A stretch of 64,000 nt of DNA. Origin: CBFGWV01 sp965652545. GTDB taxonomy: Bacteria; Pseudomonadota; Gammaproteobacteria; Competibacterales; Competibacteraceae. Under the pieces are notes generated by a model. That model ran no database searches. It was not told the origin of the DNA and was given only the letters and a program-made list of their open reading frames with translations. The DNA lies in NCBI GenBank assembly GCA_965652545.1, contig CBFGWV010000001.1, positions 1 through 64,000 on the forward strand, in the 5' to 3' direction. The position numbers and the translations under genes were made by a program. Shown here one piece after another: positions 52,139 through 62,550 of this stretch; the first letter of the stretch is position 1, and each line of letters starts with the position of its first letter.

Positions 52139-53503
52139 TTAATGCGCTGCGATGGCGTCGTTACTCGCCAATGCCGGTAACCATAGCTGGAACCGCGTCT
52201 CTTCGTTAGGACTGGAGTCGAATCTGACATAACCCCCATGGCGCTCGGTTATGGCCCGGGTCAGGCAAAGCCCCAGCCCGATGCCGTTATGACGGCGTGT
52301 GCTGGAGCTGTCCGCCTGGCTGAAGCGTGAGAAAATCTCACTCTCGAAGTTCGCAGGTACGCCGGGCCCGTGATCGGTGACCTGTATGATCACCCAGTCA
52401 GGCTGTCGGTTCACTGCCACTTGAATTCTATCGCCCCGGCGCGTGAATTTGGCCGCGTTGGACAGCAACTGGTCCAGTGCCTGGCGCAGGCGGTCCCGAT
52501 CGCCAAGCACCTGCGTCTGGCGCGAGGCGTTCACCTCGACCTGATAAGACACCCCATGGTGACGGGCAAAGCCGTCCCGACCGGCCACGGTCTCGGCCAC
52601 CAGCGGGCCGACCAGCACCGGCTGAAAACTGATCGGCAAGGCATCGGCCTCGGCCAGTTGGATATCCAGCAGGTTTTCGACCAGCTCCTGCAAGCGTCCG
52701 CAGTTGCGCAAGGCCATGCTCATCAGCCGATGGCGGGCCGGGTTGGGTGTGTCGTCCTCGTCCAGGTGCGTCATCAGGGAAAGCGCGCCGCTGAGGGTCG
52801 TCAGCGGCGTGCGCAGCTCGTGACTGACCGTGGCGATGAAGCGGTCCTTGAGCGCTTCCATCTCGCGCCGTTCGGTGACGTCCACCTGGCTGACGACGAT
52901 CATGTGCCGGCCGCTGACCGGGTCGGGTGACAAGCGCAGGTCGACGTTGTGCCAGCGGGTGCCGGTGATGGTGTGCACCTGCGCCTGAAGGGTCTGGCGA
53001 TCATTGTGGTGCAGGGCCTCGACCAGGGCCGGAACGGCGTCGGAGTCGGCAAACAATGTACTGAGGCTGCGGGCACGCCGATCGAGCGCCGCCGCAGCGG
53101 CCGGGTTTGCATTGAGCAGCTCGAGGGTTTGTGCGTCGTACTCCGAGATCATGACCGGGATGCTGCGAACGGCCTCGACACTGCGGCGGGTACCGGCGTC
53201 CGCGCGCCGGTCGGCGCGCCCCTCGACGATGAGCAGGTCAGGGTACTCGGGCGCCAGCGAGCGCACCGTGCACACGGCCAGAACCGGTGAGGTGCCCAGG
53301 GCGAACGTCACCGGCAGCACGGGTGCCTGAAGAATGCGTTGCACCAGAGCCTCGTCGGCACTGTCGCCTGTCACGGTCAGTTGCTGTGCAATGTGGTTGC
53401 GCCAGGACACGCGACCGCGACCGCGGTGAACCAGCCAGACGGGCACGTTGAGCCAGTTCAGCGCATCCACATGGGCGGGCAGCGTTACGGCGGAGTCGCT
53501 CAC
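52139..53503 (-). CDS. Cytosolic PAS-sensor histidine kinase
   Basis: A 454-residue kinase without TM segments. A PAS-like part is at about 110-210 (ISEYDAQTLELLNANPAA, DVTERREMEAL). The phospho-accepting His228 is in VSHELRTPLTTLSGAL and the HATPase region has LSNAAKFTRRGD, DHGPGVP, FSRFSQADSS, GIGLGLCLTRAI. The start is GTG 53503. The N-terminal about 100 residues may be a further sensing fold. It is the first gene of the kinase-receiver-argA-cpdA run. Confidence 0.92.
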   Translation of the reverse strand: MSDSAVTLPAHVDALNWLNVPVWLVHRGRGRVSWRNHIAQQLTVTGDSADEALVQRILQAPVLPVTFALGTSPVLAVCTVRSLAPEYPDLLIVEGRADRRADAGTRRSVEAVRSIPVMISEYDAQTLELLNANPAAAAALDRRARSLSTLFADSDAVPALVEALHHNDRQTLQAQVHTITGTRWHNVDLRLSPDPVSGRHMIVVSQVDVTERREMEALKDRFIATVSHELRTPLTTLSGALSLMTHLDEDDTPNPARHRLMSMALRNCGRLQELVENLLDIQLAEADALPISFQPVLVGPLVAETVAGRDGFARHHGVSYQVEVNASRQTQVLGDRDRLRQALDQLLSNAAKFTRRGDRIQVAVNRQPDWVIIQVTDHGPGVPANFESEIFSRFSQADSSSTRRHNGIGLGLCLTRAITERHGGYVRFDSSPNEETRFQLWLPALASNDAIAAH

Positions 53504-53695
53504 GCGCCGGTCCTCATTGCATCACCGGTCATAGACGGCACTGGTCGTTGGTCCATGGTGTTTTATGTCGCGTAATCCTTACGCTTAAGAATATGCCTAC
53601 CCCACCTGCCGTGCCTAGGTGAAGAGTGCACAAACCACGATGCAGCCATGGTTTTTCTCTGCGATTCGGTCGATTAGTGCACATCCGGTACCGAA

Positions 53696-54865
53696 CTATG
53701 GCATTTCGCGGTGCGGCATCAGGCAGTAGTGTCTGATCAGACGACCGAGGAGCTCGACGGTCGGCTCCAGGCTGCTCATCTGAATGAATTCGTCCGGCTG
53801 GTGGGCCTGGGCGATGTCTCCCGGGCCGAGAATGACCGTTTCCATGCCCATGGCGGTGAGGAACGGCGCCTCGGTGCCAAAGGCCACACTGCCGGCGCTG
53901 TGGCCGGTCAGGCGTTCGGCGGTGCGCACGAGATCCGCATCGGCCGGTGTGCTCATGGCCTCGACCCCCGCGAACAGCGGTGTGACCGACAGCCCCAAGC
54001 CGCTCTCGCCCAGGACCTGCATCAGGCGCTCGCGCAACTCATGACGCAGATCATCCAGGCGCATACCCGGCAGTGGCCGAATATCGATGTGCAGTTCGCA
54101 ATGGGCGCAGATACGGTTGGGGTTGTCGCCGCCCTGGATCCGCCCGAGGTTGAGCGTGGGGACATCGACGGCGAAGCCGGGGTCGCGATGGTTGCGCTGC
54201 AGGTGCGCCCGCCAGTCGAGGATGGCGTTCAAGACTTTGGTCATGCCCTCCAGCGCGCTGTTGCCCAGGGACGGGTCGCTGGAGTGCCCACTGCGGCCGG
54301 TGATGCGGATGGCCTCCATCATGACGCCCTTGTGCATGCGCACGGGCCTCAGCCCGGTCGGTTCGCCAATGACGGCGTAGCGGCCCAGCGGCCGCCCACT
54401 ATCGGCCAGTGCGCGCGCACCGGCCATAGAGCTTTCCTCATCGGCGGTCGCCAGCACGATGAGCGGCGCCTGCGGGGTGAAGTCGCCCAGCCGTCGGATA
54501 GTGTCCACCGCCAGGGCCAGGAAGGACTTCATGTCGGCACTGCCCAGCCCGTACAGGCGGCCGTCCATTTCGATGCCGGCAAAGGGGTCGTAGCGCCAGC
54601 GGCCGGGATCGAACGGCACCGTGTCCGTATGCCCCGAGAGCACCAAACCCCCGGGACCGCTGCCTTTGACGGCGATCAGGTTGGCCTTGTCGCTACGCCC
54701 CGGCAGCGGCTGAAGTTCGCAGGCGAAGCCCAAGTCCTCCAACCAGTGCGCCAGGCGGTGCACGACCGCCAGATTGCCCTGGTCGTAGTCGGGGCTGACG
54801 CTGCTGACCGAGGGCAGGGCGATGAGCTGGCGGATCAGATCGAGCGTGGGCGGCAGTAAGGGCAT
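53696..54865 (-). CDS. argE: Acetylornithine deacetylase (ArgE)
   Basis: A zinc-dependent M20-family deacetylase that makes ornithine from N2-acetylornithine. The product is 389 residues. Metal ligands and acid: His79 and Asp81 in SGHTDTVPFD, Asp111 in GSADMKSF, Glu143/Glu144 in TADEESSM, Glu168 in VIGEPTGL. The GEPTG plus ADM motif set is the ArgE rather than DapE type; DapE remains an alternative. ATG 54865. It follows a 192-base region with a small palindrome GCGTAATCCTTACGC (53571-53585). On the same strand as argA, but separated by the histidine kinase operon. Confidence 0.92.
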   Translation of the reverse strand: MPLLPPTLDLIRQLIALPSVSSVSPDYDQGNLAVVHRLAHWLEDLGFACELQPLPGRSDKANLIAVKGSGPGGLVLSGHTDTVPFDPGRWRYDPFAGIEMDGRLYGLGSADMKSFLALAVDTIRRLGDFTPQAPLIVLATADEESSMAGARALADSGRPLGRYAVIGEPTGLRPVRMHKGVMMEAIRITGRSGHSSDPSLGNSALEGMTKVLNAILDWRAHLQRNHRDPGFAVDVPTLNLGRIQGGDNPNRICAHCELHIDIRPLPGMRLDDLRHELRERLMQVLGESGLGLSVTPLFAGVEAMSTPADADLVRTAERLTGHSAGSVAFGTEAPFLTAMGMETVILGPGDIAQAHQPDEFIQMSSLEPTVELLGRLIRHYCLMPHREMP

Positions 54866-54876
54866 GGTCTCGTGTA

Positions 54877-55018
54877 TTAAGTTTTAAGTTTTAAGTTTTA
54901 AGTTTTAAGTTTAAACGGTTCGCGATTAGCGGCGGGCGGAGGTTTCAGGTTGGACGTCGTGCTGAGCTACGTTACCGCGAGATTCATCCACTTAAAACTT
55001 AAAACCTAAAACTTAAAA
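54877..55018. repeat. Inverted pair of 7-base tandem repeats (TTAAGTT / its complement)
   Basis: Five copies of TTAAGTT (54877-54911) face four complementary copies, CTTAAAA-type (54991-55018, one variant CCTAAAA), over a 79-base GC-rich centre. The two arrays could pair into one AT-rich stem. The right array contains the stop codon of the TetR gene and gives its last codons. No gene lies in the 147 bases between argE and tetR. Function unknown; it could be a terminator or a mobile repeat. Confidence 0.85.
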
Positions 55019-55645
55019 CTGCCTGTCGTTGTACACCAGTCCGGCGAGAATGAACTGCGTGATCTCATCCAGCCGATGGCAGGGGTCGACACCTTGGCCG
55101 CATTCGTCCCAGGCCATCAGCATGGCCCCGCGCAAGGCCGCGGTGGCGCCGAAGACGAGATTCGGTATGGGGCGGCGGGGGAACAGCCCCGCTTCGATGC
55201 CCGCGCGGATCACCGGGTGGACGATCTCGGCATAGGCTTGCTCCAGCGACTGGAAGGCGGCAAATGTCTCGGCGTTGACGCTGCGGCGGAAGTCGTCGCG
55301 CAGGCAGTACATCACCACGCGGTGGTATTGCACGCCGCGCATATGACCGTCCCAGATGACGCGGATCATCGCTTTGAGCCGCTCCATGACCGGCAACTGC
55401 GGATCGACGGCACGCAGATCGGCGATGATCCCGGCGTGAAAGTCCAGCGACAGGCGGGCGTAGATTTCATCCTTGCTGGCGAAATGCTTGTACACCGTGC
55501 CTTTGCCGATGTCCGCCTCCCGCGCCACCTGCTCCACCGTCACCGCTTGCCAGTCGTCGCGATTGAACAGTGCCAGCGCAGCCGCGAGGATGTCCTTCTC
55601 GCGACGCAGAAACTCGCGTTCACGGCGGCTGAGCTCGGCGGTCAT
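55013..55645 (-). CDS. TetR-family repressor of the RND efflux operon
   Basis: A 210-residue regulator. HTH at about residues 15-60, with VEQVAREADIGKGTVYKHFASKDEIYARL. The start ATG at 55645 overlaps the RND pump stop by one base; a longer frame to 55822 is inside the pump. Last gene of the operon HlyD-RND-TetR, likely autoregulating through the palindromes at 59911-59933 and 60037-60049. The 3' end runs into the TTAAGTT repeat. Inducer unknown; the pump suggests a hydrophobic compound. Confidence 0.92.
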   Translation of the reverse strand: MTAELSRREREFLRREKDILAAALALFNRDDWQAVTVEQVAREADIGKGTVYKHFASKDEIYARLSLDFHAGIIADLRAVDPQLPVMERLKAMIRVIWDGHMRGVQYHRVVMYCLRDDFRRSVNAETFAAFQSLEQAYAEIVHPVIRAGIEAGLFPRRPIPNLVFGATAALRGAMLMAWDECGQGVDPCHRLDEITQFILAGLVYNDRQF

Positions 55646-58600
55646 CAAACCGGTCCTCCCACAGTGGGCGTCGAATCGGGCTCCGGTACGGCGTGTTCCG
55701 GTGCGGGCTTGCGGCTGAACATCCGTTCGCCCAGCACCAGCATGCACGGGGTGAGGATGAGCGTCAGGGCCGTCGCAAAGGTCAGCCCACCGGCAATGGC
55801 GCTGGAGAGCTGGGTCCACCATTGGGTCGACGGCGCGCCGACCGCGATATCACGGTTGACGAGGTCGATATTCACGGCCATGACCATGGGCATCAGGCCC
55901 AGTACGGTCGTGATCGCGGTCAGCAGCACCGGGCGCATGCGCTGTGCGGCACTGCGCAGGGCCGCCTCATAGGCCGCCATACCGTGACGGCGCAGGTCGT
56001 TGTAGGTATCGATCAACACGATATTGTTATTGACCACGATGCCGGCCAATGCAATGACGCCAATACCGCCCATGACGATGCCGAACGGCTGGCTGGCCGC
56101 CAGCAACCCGAGCAGCACACCGGCGGTGGACAGCACGATGGCGCTCATCACCAGCAAGGCTTGGTACACGCTGTTGAACTGTGTCACCAACAACACGAAC
56201 ATCACGAATATCGCCGTGATGAACGCCTTCATCAGGAAGGCCATGGTCTCGCGCATGTCCTCGTCTTCACCCGTGAAGGTCACACTGGCGCCCTCGGGCA
56301 GGGGGTTCTCGGCCAGGGCGGCGCGCAGCGCGGTGACCTGATCGTTCGGCAGCACACCCTCGGCCACATCGGAGGCGACGGTCAGCACGCGGCGGCCGTC
56401 GATGCGCTCGATCGTGCCGGTCTTGGGCGCCGGCAGGAACTCGACGAAGTTGGTGACTGGAATCGGGCCATTCTCCGTATTGACGCGCAACTGGTCCAAT
56501 TGGTCCAGGTTGCGCTCGCCGTAGGGGAAGCGGACGCGGATGTCCACCTCGTCGTCGGTGTTGTCGGGGCGATAGCCGGCTACCCGGATGCCGTTGGTGA
56601 CCAGTTGCACGGCTGAGCCCAAGGTCGCGACATCGGCGCCGTAACGGGCGGCCTTTTCGCGGTCGACCTCCAGCCGCCATTCGATGCCGGGCAGCGGACG
56701 GCTGTCCTCGGCATCGACGAACCCGCCGATCTCCTGCATCAGACCGCGCAGGTGTACGACGGACGGCTCCAGCAGGGTCGGGTCGAACGCACTGACCTCC
56801 ATCTGGACCGGTTTGCCGCCGGCCGGGCCGCTGTCGGGTTTGCGCGCCTCGATGATCACACCGGGAATCGCCGAAAGCCGCTCACGCAAGCTGCCGAGAA
56901 TCTGGTCGGCCGGCCGCCGTACCCGCCAGCTGACGAAGTCCAACTGGGCCACGCCGATGACATCCTCGCCAAGCTCGTTGGCCGGTCGGTTGAAGGTGCG
57001 TGAATAGACCGAATCGATCTCATCCTGATCGAGCAGATACTGCTCGATGTCCTTCATGATGGCGTCCTTTTCCCACACCGACAGGTCGCCGCGGGCGCGC
57101 ACCTGGATTTGCGCAAACTCGGGCTCGACCTCCGGGAAGAACTCCACACCGTGGCCGTAGTTGCCGTAGACCACATAGGTGCCCACCAACAGGGCCAGTG
57201 CGACCAGTAAGGTCATGCCAGGGCGTTTGAGCAGCCGCCCCAGACTGCGTATGTAAACTCCGGATGCGCCGGTCACCGCATTGAGATCGCCGCTTTCGGC
57301 GCGCAACATGGCGTCCAGCTGCTTGTGATGATCCTTGGTCGCCTTGCCGATGAAGCCGCCGAGCACGGGGATGAACACCAGCGCCATCGCCAGCGAGGCC
57401 GCCAGGGTGACCAGTACCGTGATCGGCAGGAATTTCATGAACTGACCCACGACCCCGGGCCAGAACAGCAGCGGTATGAACACCGCCAGCGTGGTGACGG
57501 TGGAGGTGATGACCGGCCAGGCCATGCGCTTGCTGGCCGCCGAGAATGCGGCGCGCGGGGAGGCGCCCTCGGCCAGACGGCGGTCGGCGTACTCGGTGAC
57601 GATGATGGCGCCGTCGACCAGCATGCCGACCACCAGGATGAGGCTGAACAAGGTCACGATATTGAGCGTGTAGCCCATCATCTGCAGCACCAGCACACCG
57701 GCGAGGAACGACCCGGGGATGGCCAGCCCGACCAGAATCGACGAGCGCGGGCCGAGAGCGGCGATGATCACGATCATCACCAGCAAGATGGCGCTGATGA
57801 CGTTGTTCTGCAGGTCGCCGAGCATCTCGCGGATCTCTTCGGATTTGTCCTGCAGGAAATGCACCTTGACCGTCGACGGCCACTGGCGCTGGGCGGCCTG
57901 CACCATGGCGCGCACCTGGGCGACCGTCTCGATGATGTTCGCGCCGATGCGCTTTTTGATCTCCAGCGCGACAGCGGGTTGGCCGTCGATACGTGCGAAG
58001 CCCTCGGGGTCCTTGTAGGTGCGTCGGACCTGGGCGACGTCCTTGAAGGTCACCACGGTACTGCCGTTGATCTTCACCGGTAGCGACAGGATGTCGTCGA
58101 TGTTCTCGATGATGCCGGGCACCTTCACGGTGAAGCGGCCGGCCCCGGTGTCCAGCGCGCCGGCGGCGACCAATTGGTTGTTGCGGGCCACCAGATTGAA
58201 CAAATCGTCGTAGCGCACACCGTAGGTCTCCATGACCTGGGGCTCGACGATGATTTCCATCAACTCCTCACGGTCGCCGCCGATGTCCACCTCCAGCACA
58301 CCGGGCAAGGCTTCGATGTTGTCCTGAAGCTCGCGCGCGATGGCCACCAGAGTGCGTTCGGGCACCGGCCCGGACAGTGTCACCGTCAGCACCGGGAACA
58401 ACGCGACGTTGACCTCCTGCACCCGCGGCTCGTCGGTGTCGTCGGGTAGTTCGGCTTTGGCGATGTCCACCTTCTCGCGCACGTCGGTGAGTGCCTTGTC
58501 GGCATCGAAACCCGCGTCGAACTCCATCAGCACCGAGGCATAGCCCTCACCGGCATTGCCGGTGAGCTCCTTGAGCCCCTCCAGCCCCTGGAGCTCTTTC

Positions 58601-58806
58601 TCCATGGGACGCACCAGCAGTCGCTCGGCGTCCTCGGGCGAGATGCCCTCGTAGGTCATCGAGACATAGATGATGGGGATGGCGACATCCGGCTCCGCTT
58701 CTTTGGGGATCGTCAGATACGCCGAGGTGCCCGCGATGAGCAGGAACACGAACACCAGTATCGCGGTGCGGGTGCGGTCGAATGCCGCGTCGATGATGCT
58801 GTGCAT
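55645..58806 (-). CDS. RND efflux pump permease (HAE-1-like, non-canonical proton relay)
   Basis: A 1053-residue 12-TM RND permease, the size of AcrB. It starts MHSIIDAAFDRTRTAILVFV and contains duplicated porter domains. The TM4 relay, VDDAIVVVEN in AcrB, is LVDGAIIVTEYADRRL, keeping one Asp; the TM10 Lys region is AGIVVNNNIVLIDTYNDL, lacking the Lys. This belongs to a divergent RND subgroup whose substrates are not predictable. ATG at 58806, three bases after the membrane-fusion protein stop. No outer-membrane factor in the operon; a TolC must be supplied elsewhere. Confidence 0.92.
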   Translation of the reverse strand: MHSIIDAAFDRTRTAILVFVFLLIAGTSAYLTIPKEAEPDVAIPIIYVSMTYEGISPEDAERLLVRPMEKELQGLEGLKELTGNAGEGYASVLMEFDAGFDADKALTDVREKVDIAKAELPDDTDEPRVQEVNVALFPVLTVTLSGPVPERTLVAIARELQDNIEALPGVLEVDIGGDREELMEIIVEPQVMETYGVRYDDLFNLVARNNQLVAAGALDTGAGRFTVKVPGIIENIDDILSLPVKINGSTVVTFKDVAQVRRTYKDPEGFARIDGQPAVALEIKKRIGANIIETVAQVRAMVQAAQRQWPSTVKVHFLQDKSEEIREMLGDLQNNVISAILLVMIVIIAALGPRSSILVGLAIPGSFLAGVLVLQMMGYTLNIVTLFSLILVVGMLVDGAIIVTEYADRRLAEGASPRAAFSAASKRMAWPVITSTVTTLAVFIPLLFWPGVVGQFMKFLPITVLVTLAASLAMALVFIPVLGGFIGKATKDHHKQLDAMLRAESGDLNAVTGASGVYIRSLGRLLKRPGMTLLVALALLVGTYVVYGNYGHGVEFFPEVEPEFAQIQVRARGDLSVWEKDAIMKDIEQYLLDQDEIDSVYSRTFNRPANELGEDVIGVAQLDFVSWRVRRPADQILGSLRERLSAIPGVIIEARKPDSGPAGGKPVQMEVSAFDPTLLEPSVVHLRGLMQEIGGFVDAEDSRPLPGIEWRLEVDREKAARYGADVATLGSAVQLVTNGIRVAGYRPDNTDDEVDIRVRFPYGERNLDQLDQLRVNTENGPIPVTNFVEFLPAPKTGTIERIDGRRVLTVASDVAEGVLPNDQVTALRAALAENPLPEGASVTFTGEDEDMRETMAFLMKAFITAIFVMFVLLVTQFNSVYQALLVMSAIVLSTAGVLLGLLAASQPFGIVMGGIGVIALAGIVVNNNIVLIDTYNDLRRHGMAAYEAALRSAAQRMRPVLLTAITTVLGLMPMVMAVNIDLVNRDIAVGAPSTQWWTQLSSAIAGGLTFATALTLILTPCMLVLGERMFSRKPAPEHAVPEPDSTPTVGGPV

Positions 58807-58809
58807 GGC

Positions 58810-59886
58810 TCAGCCGTCCTTGCCCGGCTCGGGGATCACGGTTTCGCCGGCGGCGACGAAGCCCTGCCCGGCGCTGATCACCCGCGGCGACTGCGGCAGC
58901 CCGCTGACCCACACGCCTTTGCCTCCCGAACGCACGATGCTTACCGGATGAAAGGCCACTTGATCGTCACTGTTGACAGTCTTGACGCCGAGCACGCCGT
59001 CGGCATCGAGGCTGAGCAGGGCCGGCGAGATGAAGTGCGTCTGTACGGTTTCGATCGGGAACCTGAGCTCGGCGCTGACGCCGGCGGGGAGTCGGCCGTC
59101 GGCATTGGGGAGTTCGATCTCGACACGGAAGGTGCGCGTCTGCGGGTCGGATGTCCGCGCGATATACCGGATATGTCCGTCGACCTCTTCGCCGGTTGCC
59201 AGAATGACCCGCGCCGGCGCGTTCCGGTCGAGCTGTCCGACGGCGTTCTGGGGCACTTGCCCGCTGACGACCAACGGGTTCATGTCGACGATCGACAGCA
59301 ACGCATCGCCGGCACGCACCGCCTCGCCCAGTTCGACATCGCGGCTCTCCAGCACCCCGTCGAAGGGCGCGCGGATCACCGTCCGTGCGATATCCAACTG
59401 CGCAGCGGCCAGTTCGGCCTTGGCCGACGCCAGCTCGGCGCGGGCGCGGGTCGACTCGACGGACGCTTGGAGACCACGGGCCCTGAGCGTCTCGGCGGCG
59501 GTAAGCTCTTCGGTGCGTTGCTCGACCAGGGCGCGGGCGCGTTCCAGCCGGGCCTCGCGGTCGTCCATGGCAAGCTCGACCAGCGCCTGGCCTTCGCGTA
59601 CCCGGTCGCCGCGCTCGGCGAGCAGCTTGGCGATCTGGCCATCGGTCTCCACTGTCAGCTCGGCGATACGGCTGGGCTCGGCCTGGCCTTGCACGGACAG
59701 CTCGCGGGTGATCATCTCGTCAGCCAGGGTGAGCACGCCGACCCGCATCGGTTCGGGGGCGGGGGTTTCCGCCGGAGCGGCTTCGTTGACTGCGCCATCG
59801 GCATCGCGGGTCAGGTAGCCGCTGGCAAGCCAGGCGCCCGTGGCCAGCACCAGACCCGCTGAAAGCAATAGTGAGCGTGAGGACAT
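58810..59886 (-). CDS. RND efflux membrane-fusion protein (HlyD/AcrA family)
   Basis: A periplasmic adaptor of about 358 residues that links the pump to an outer-membrane channel. A signal/TM segment is at the start (MSSRSLLLSAGLVLATGAWL); the lipoyl half-motifs and a coiled-coil hairpin (about 100-200, ARLERARALVEQRTEELTAA) follow, then a beta-barrel. I chose ATG 59886 since GAGG sits eight bases before it; earlier ATGs (59934, 59916) fall inside the operator palindromes. First gene of the efflux operon. Confidence 0.9.
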   Translation of the reverse strand: MSSRSLLLSAGLVLATGAWLASGYLTRDADGAVNEAAPAETPAPEPMRVGVLTLADEMITRELSVQGQAEPSRIAELTVETDGQIAKLLAERGDRVREGQALVELAMDDREARLERARALVEQRTEELTAAETLRARGLQASVESTRARAELASAKAELAAAQLDIARTVIRAPFDGVLESRDVELGEAVRAGDALLSIVDMNPLVVSGQVPQNAVGQLDRNAPARVILATGEEVDGHIRYIARTSDPQTRTFRVEIELPNADGRLPAGVSAELRFPIETVQTHFISPALLSLDADGVLGVKTVNSDDQVAFHPVSIVRSGGKGVWVSGLPQSPRVISAGQGFVAAGETVIPEPGKDG

Positions 59887-59910
59887 CGGGGAAACCTCGA
59901 TAGGACCTTT

Positions 59911-59933
59911 GGTCATGATGTGACCAGTGGTCA
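59911..59933. promoter_or_regulatory. TetR operator: overlapping palindromes upstream of the efflux operon
   Basis: TGACCA-G-TGGTCA (59921-59933) is a perfect odd-centre palindrome and overlaps a second, GGTCA-TGATG-TGACC (59911-59925). It lies 25-47 bases upstream of the fusion-protein start. The size fits a TetR-dimer site. TTTACA read leftward at about 59960 may be the -35 element. Confidence 0.75.
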
Positions 59934-60036
59934 TCCTGTCTTTGTCGCCAATCGTGTAAAAGAGGCGTTTGAAACGGGGGTATGCCGGGATATCGGTGTA
60001 ATCCCCTGCATCCGTGCGTGACCGGCGGTACGATAA

Positions 60037-60049
60037 TGACTGGTGGTCA
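60037..60049. promoter_or_regulatory. Second copy of the TetR half-site pair near the argG promoter
   Basis: TGACTGGTGGTCA differs by two bases from TGACCAGTGGTCA at 59921. It follows TACGATAAT (60029-60037), a likely -10 for the rightward argG transcript. The two copies, 104 bases apart on either side of the divergent promoters, could allow looping. The 59887-60189 gap holds no gene. Confidence 0.5.
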
Positions 60050-60189
60050 CGACGTCAACGTCAGCAGAGCGCTTGGCGTGGGACTGCCGGACAGCCTCTC
60101 AGGTTTCCTTGCGTGCGGGGCTTGATTACAGTAGCGCCTTGCGCCGCGTACAGGGGCGGGCGATTACCTATGGCGGGACTGACAAGCAC

Positions 60190-61398
<1,209 letters not shown>

Positions 61399-61405
61399 TC
61401 GTCCC

Positions 61406-61438
61406 ACACCGGGCGGGCCTCTGCGGCCCGCCCGGTGT
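61406..61438 (+). terminator. Strong GC hairpin downstream of argG
   Basis: ACACCGGGCGGGCC (61406-61419), loop TCTGC, GGCCCGCCCGGTGT (61425-61438): a perfect 14-base stem starting seven bases after the argG stop. No T-run follows (CGATGG), so it may need Rho or act as a 3' stabiliser. Confidence 0.75.
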
Positions 61439-61492
61439 CGATGGACGTAGCGGGTCCGTCCCGGGCCGCAACGGGCGCAGGGTGGAGGGGGC

Positions 61493-62542
61493 ATGTCACA
61501 CCGGCTGTTGGCTATGCTGGCCGCCTGGGTTGCGCTATGTGGCACCGCTGTGGCCGAACCGCGCCAGCTCACGCTGCTCAATTGGTCGGAGTACCTCCCG
61601 GAGGCCCTGGTCCGCGGCTTCGAGTCGTCCCACGGCGTGACCGTGCGGCAAGTGTATTTCGAGACCGACGACCACCGCGATCGCATCATGGTGCAGTCCA
61701 ACGGCCGCGGCTTCGATCTGGCATTGATCAACGGTGTACAGGTCGGGGCCTATCGCCGGCAGGGCTGGTTGGCACGCCTGGACACCGCGCGGATGCCCAA
61801 TCTGGCCAACCTCCATGCCTGGGCCGTCGATGCCTATCCCGAAGCGCGCGGTGTTGCCGTGCCATTCACCTGGGGCACCATCGGCATCGCCTACCGGCGC
61901 GATCTGGTCAGCACGCCGCTGATGCATTGGCGGGACATCTTCGTACCGCAGCGTTCGCTCTCCGGCAGCATTCTGATGATCGACAACGCCAGAGAGACGG
62001 TCGCTGTGGCGCTCAAAGCCCTGGGGCATCCGGCCGACAGCGACGACCTGGAGGCCATTCGCTCGGCGGGTGCCTTGTTACTGGAGCAACGCCGCCATGT
62101 CTGGCGCTACGGCTATATGACCATACACACCGACGATGCACCGCTGATCACCGGCCGGGTCCGTGCCGCCGTCGCCTATAGCGGCGATGGTGTGGTGTTG
62201 TCCGAGCGCGATGCGCGCATTGTCTACGTCGTCCCGGAGGAGGGCTCCCTGCTGTGGATGGATTTCCTCGCCGTGCTCAGCGCCGCTCCTGAACCGGAGC
62301 TGGCCGAGGCCTTCATCGACTACCTTCTGGGTGCCGGGCAGGCGGCCGCTGTGGCCAGCTATTCCCGCTATGCAACGCCCAATCGTGCCGCGGAAGACTT
62401 GTTGCCGGATGCGTTTCTCGGCGACCCGCGCATCTACCCACCTTTGCCTGTGCGGGAGCGCTCCGAGTGGTTGCGCGAATCCTCCCGTCCTGACGCGCAA
62501 CGGCTGCGTAACCAAGTGTTCGCCGCCGCGCGCGGGGGGTAG
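61493..62542 (+). CDS. PotD/PotF-like periplasmic binding protein, probable polyamine sensor
   Basis: A 349-residue exported protein. Signal peptide MSHRLLAMLAAWVALCGTAVA, then the PotD/PotF-type start RQLTLLNWSEYLPEAL, a mid-region WGTIGIAYRRDLV and DNARETVAVALKALGHP, and VPEEGSLLWMDFLAVL. The polyamine contact residues of PotD (Trp, Glu, Asp) appear in NWSEYL and EEGSLLWMD, but I cannot confirm the pocket. No ABC genes follow; instead a GGDEF protein starts a few bases downstream. In Vibrio the similar protein NspS senses norspermidine and acts through MbaA, so this is likely a sensor protein rather than a transporter part. Confidence 0.82.
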   Translation: MSHRLLAMLAAWVALCGTAVAEPRQLTLLNWSEYLPEALVRGFESSHGVTVRQVYFETDDHRDRIMVQSNGRGFDLALINGVQVGAYRRQGWLARLDTARMPNLANLHAWAVDAYPEARGVAVPFTWGTIGIAYRRDLVSTPLMHWRDIFVPQRSLSGSILMIDNARETVAVALKALGHPADSDDLEAIRSAGALLLEQRRHVWRYGYMTIHTDDAPLITGRVRAAVAYSGDGVVLSERDARIVYVVPEEGSLLWMDFLAVLSAAPEPELAEAFIDYLLGAGQAAAVASYSRYATPNRAAEDLLPDAFLGDPRIYPPLPVRERSEWLRESSRPDAQRLRNQVFAAARGG

Positions 62543-62550
62543 GCGTGCCC

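Noticed and set aside
54877..55018. CRISPR or direct-repeat array
   Set aside because: Units are seven bases without spacers; the second array is inverted.
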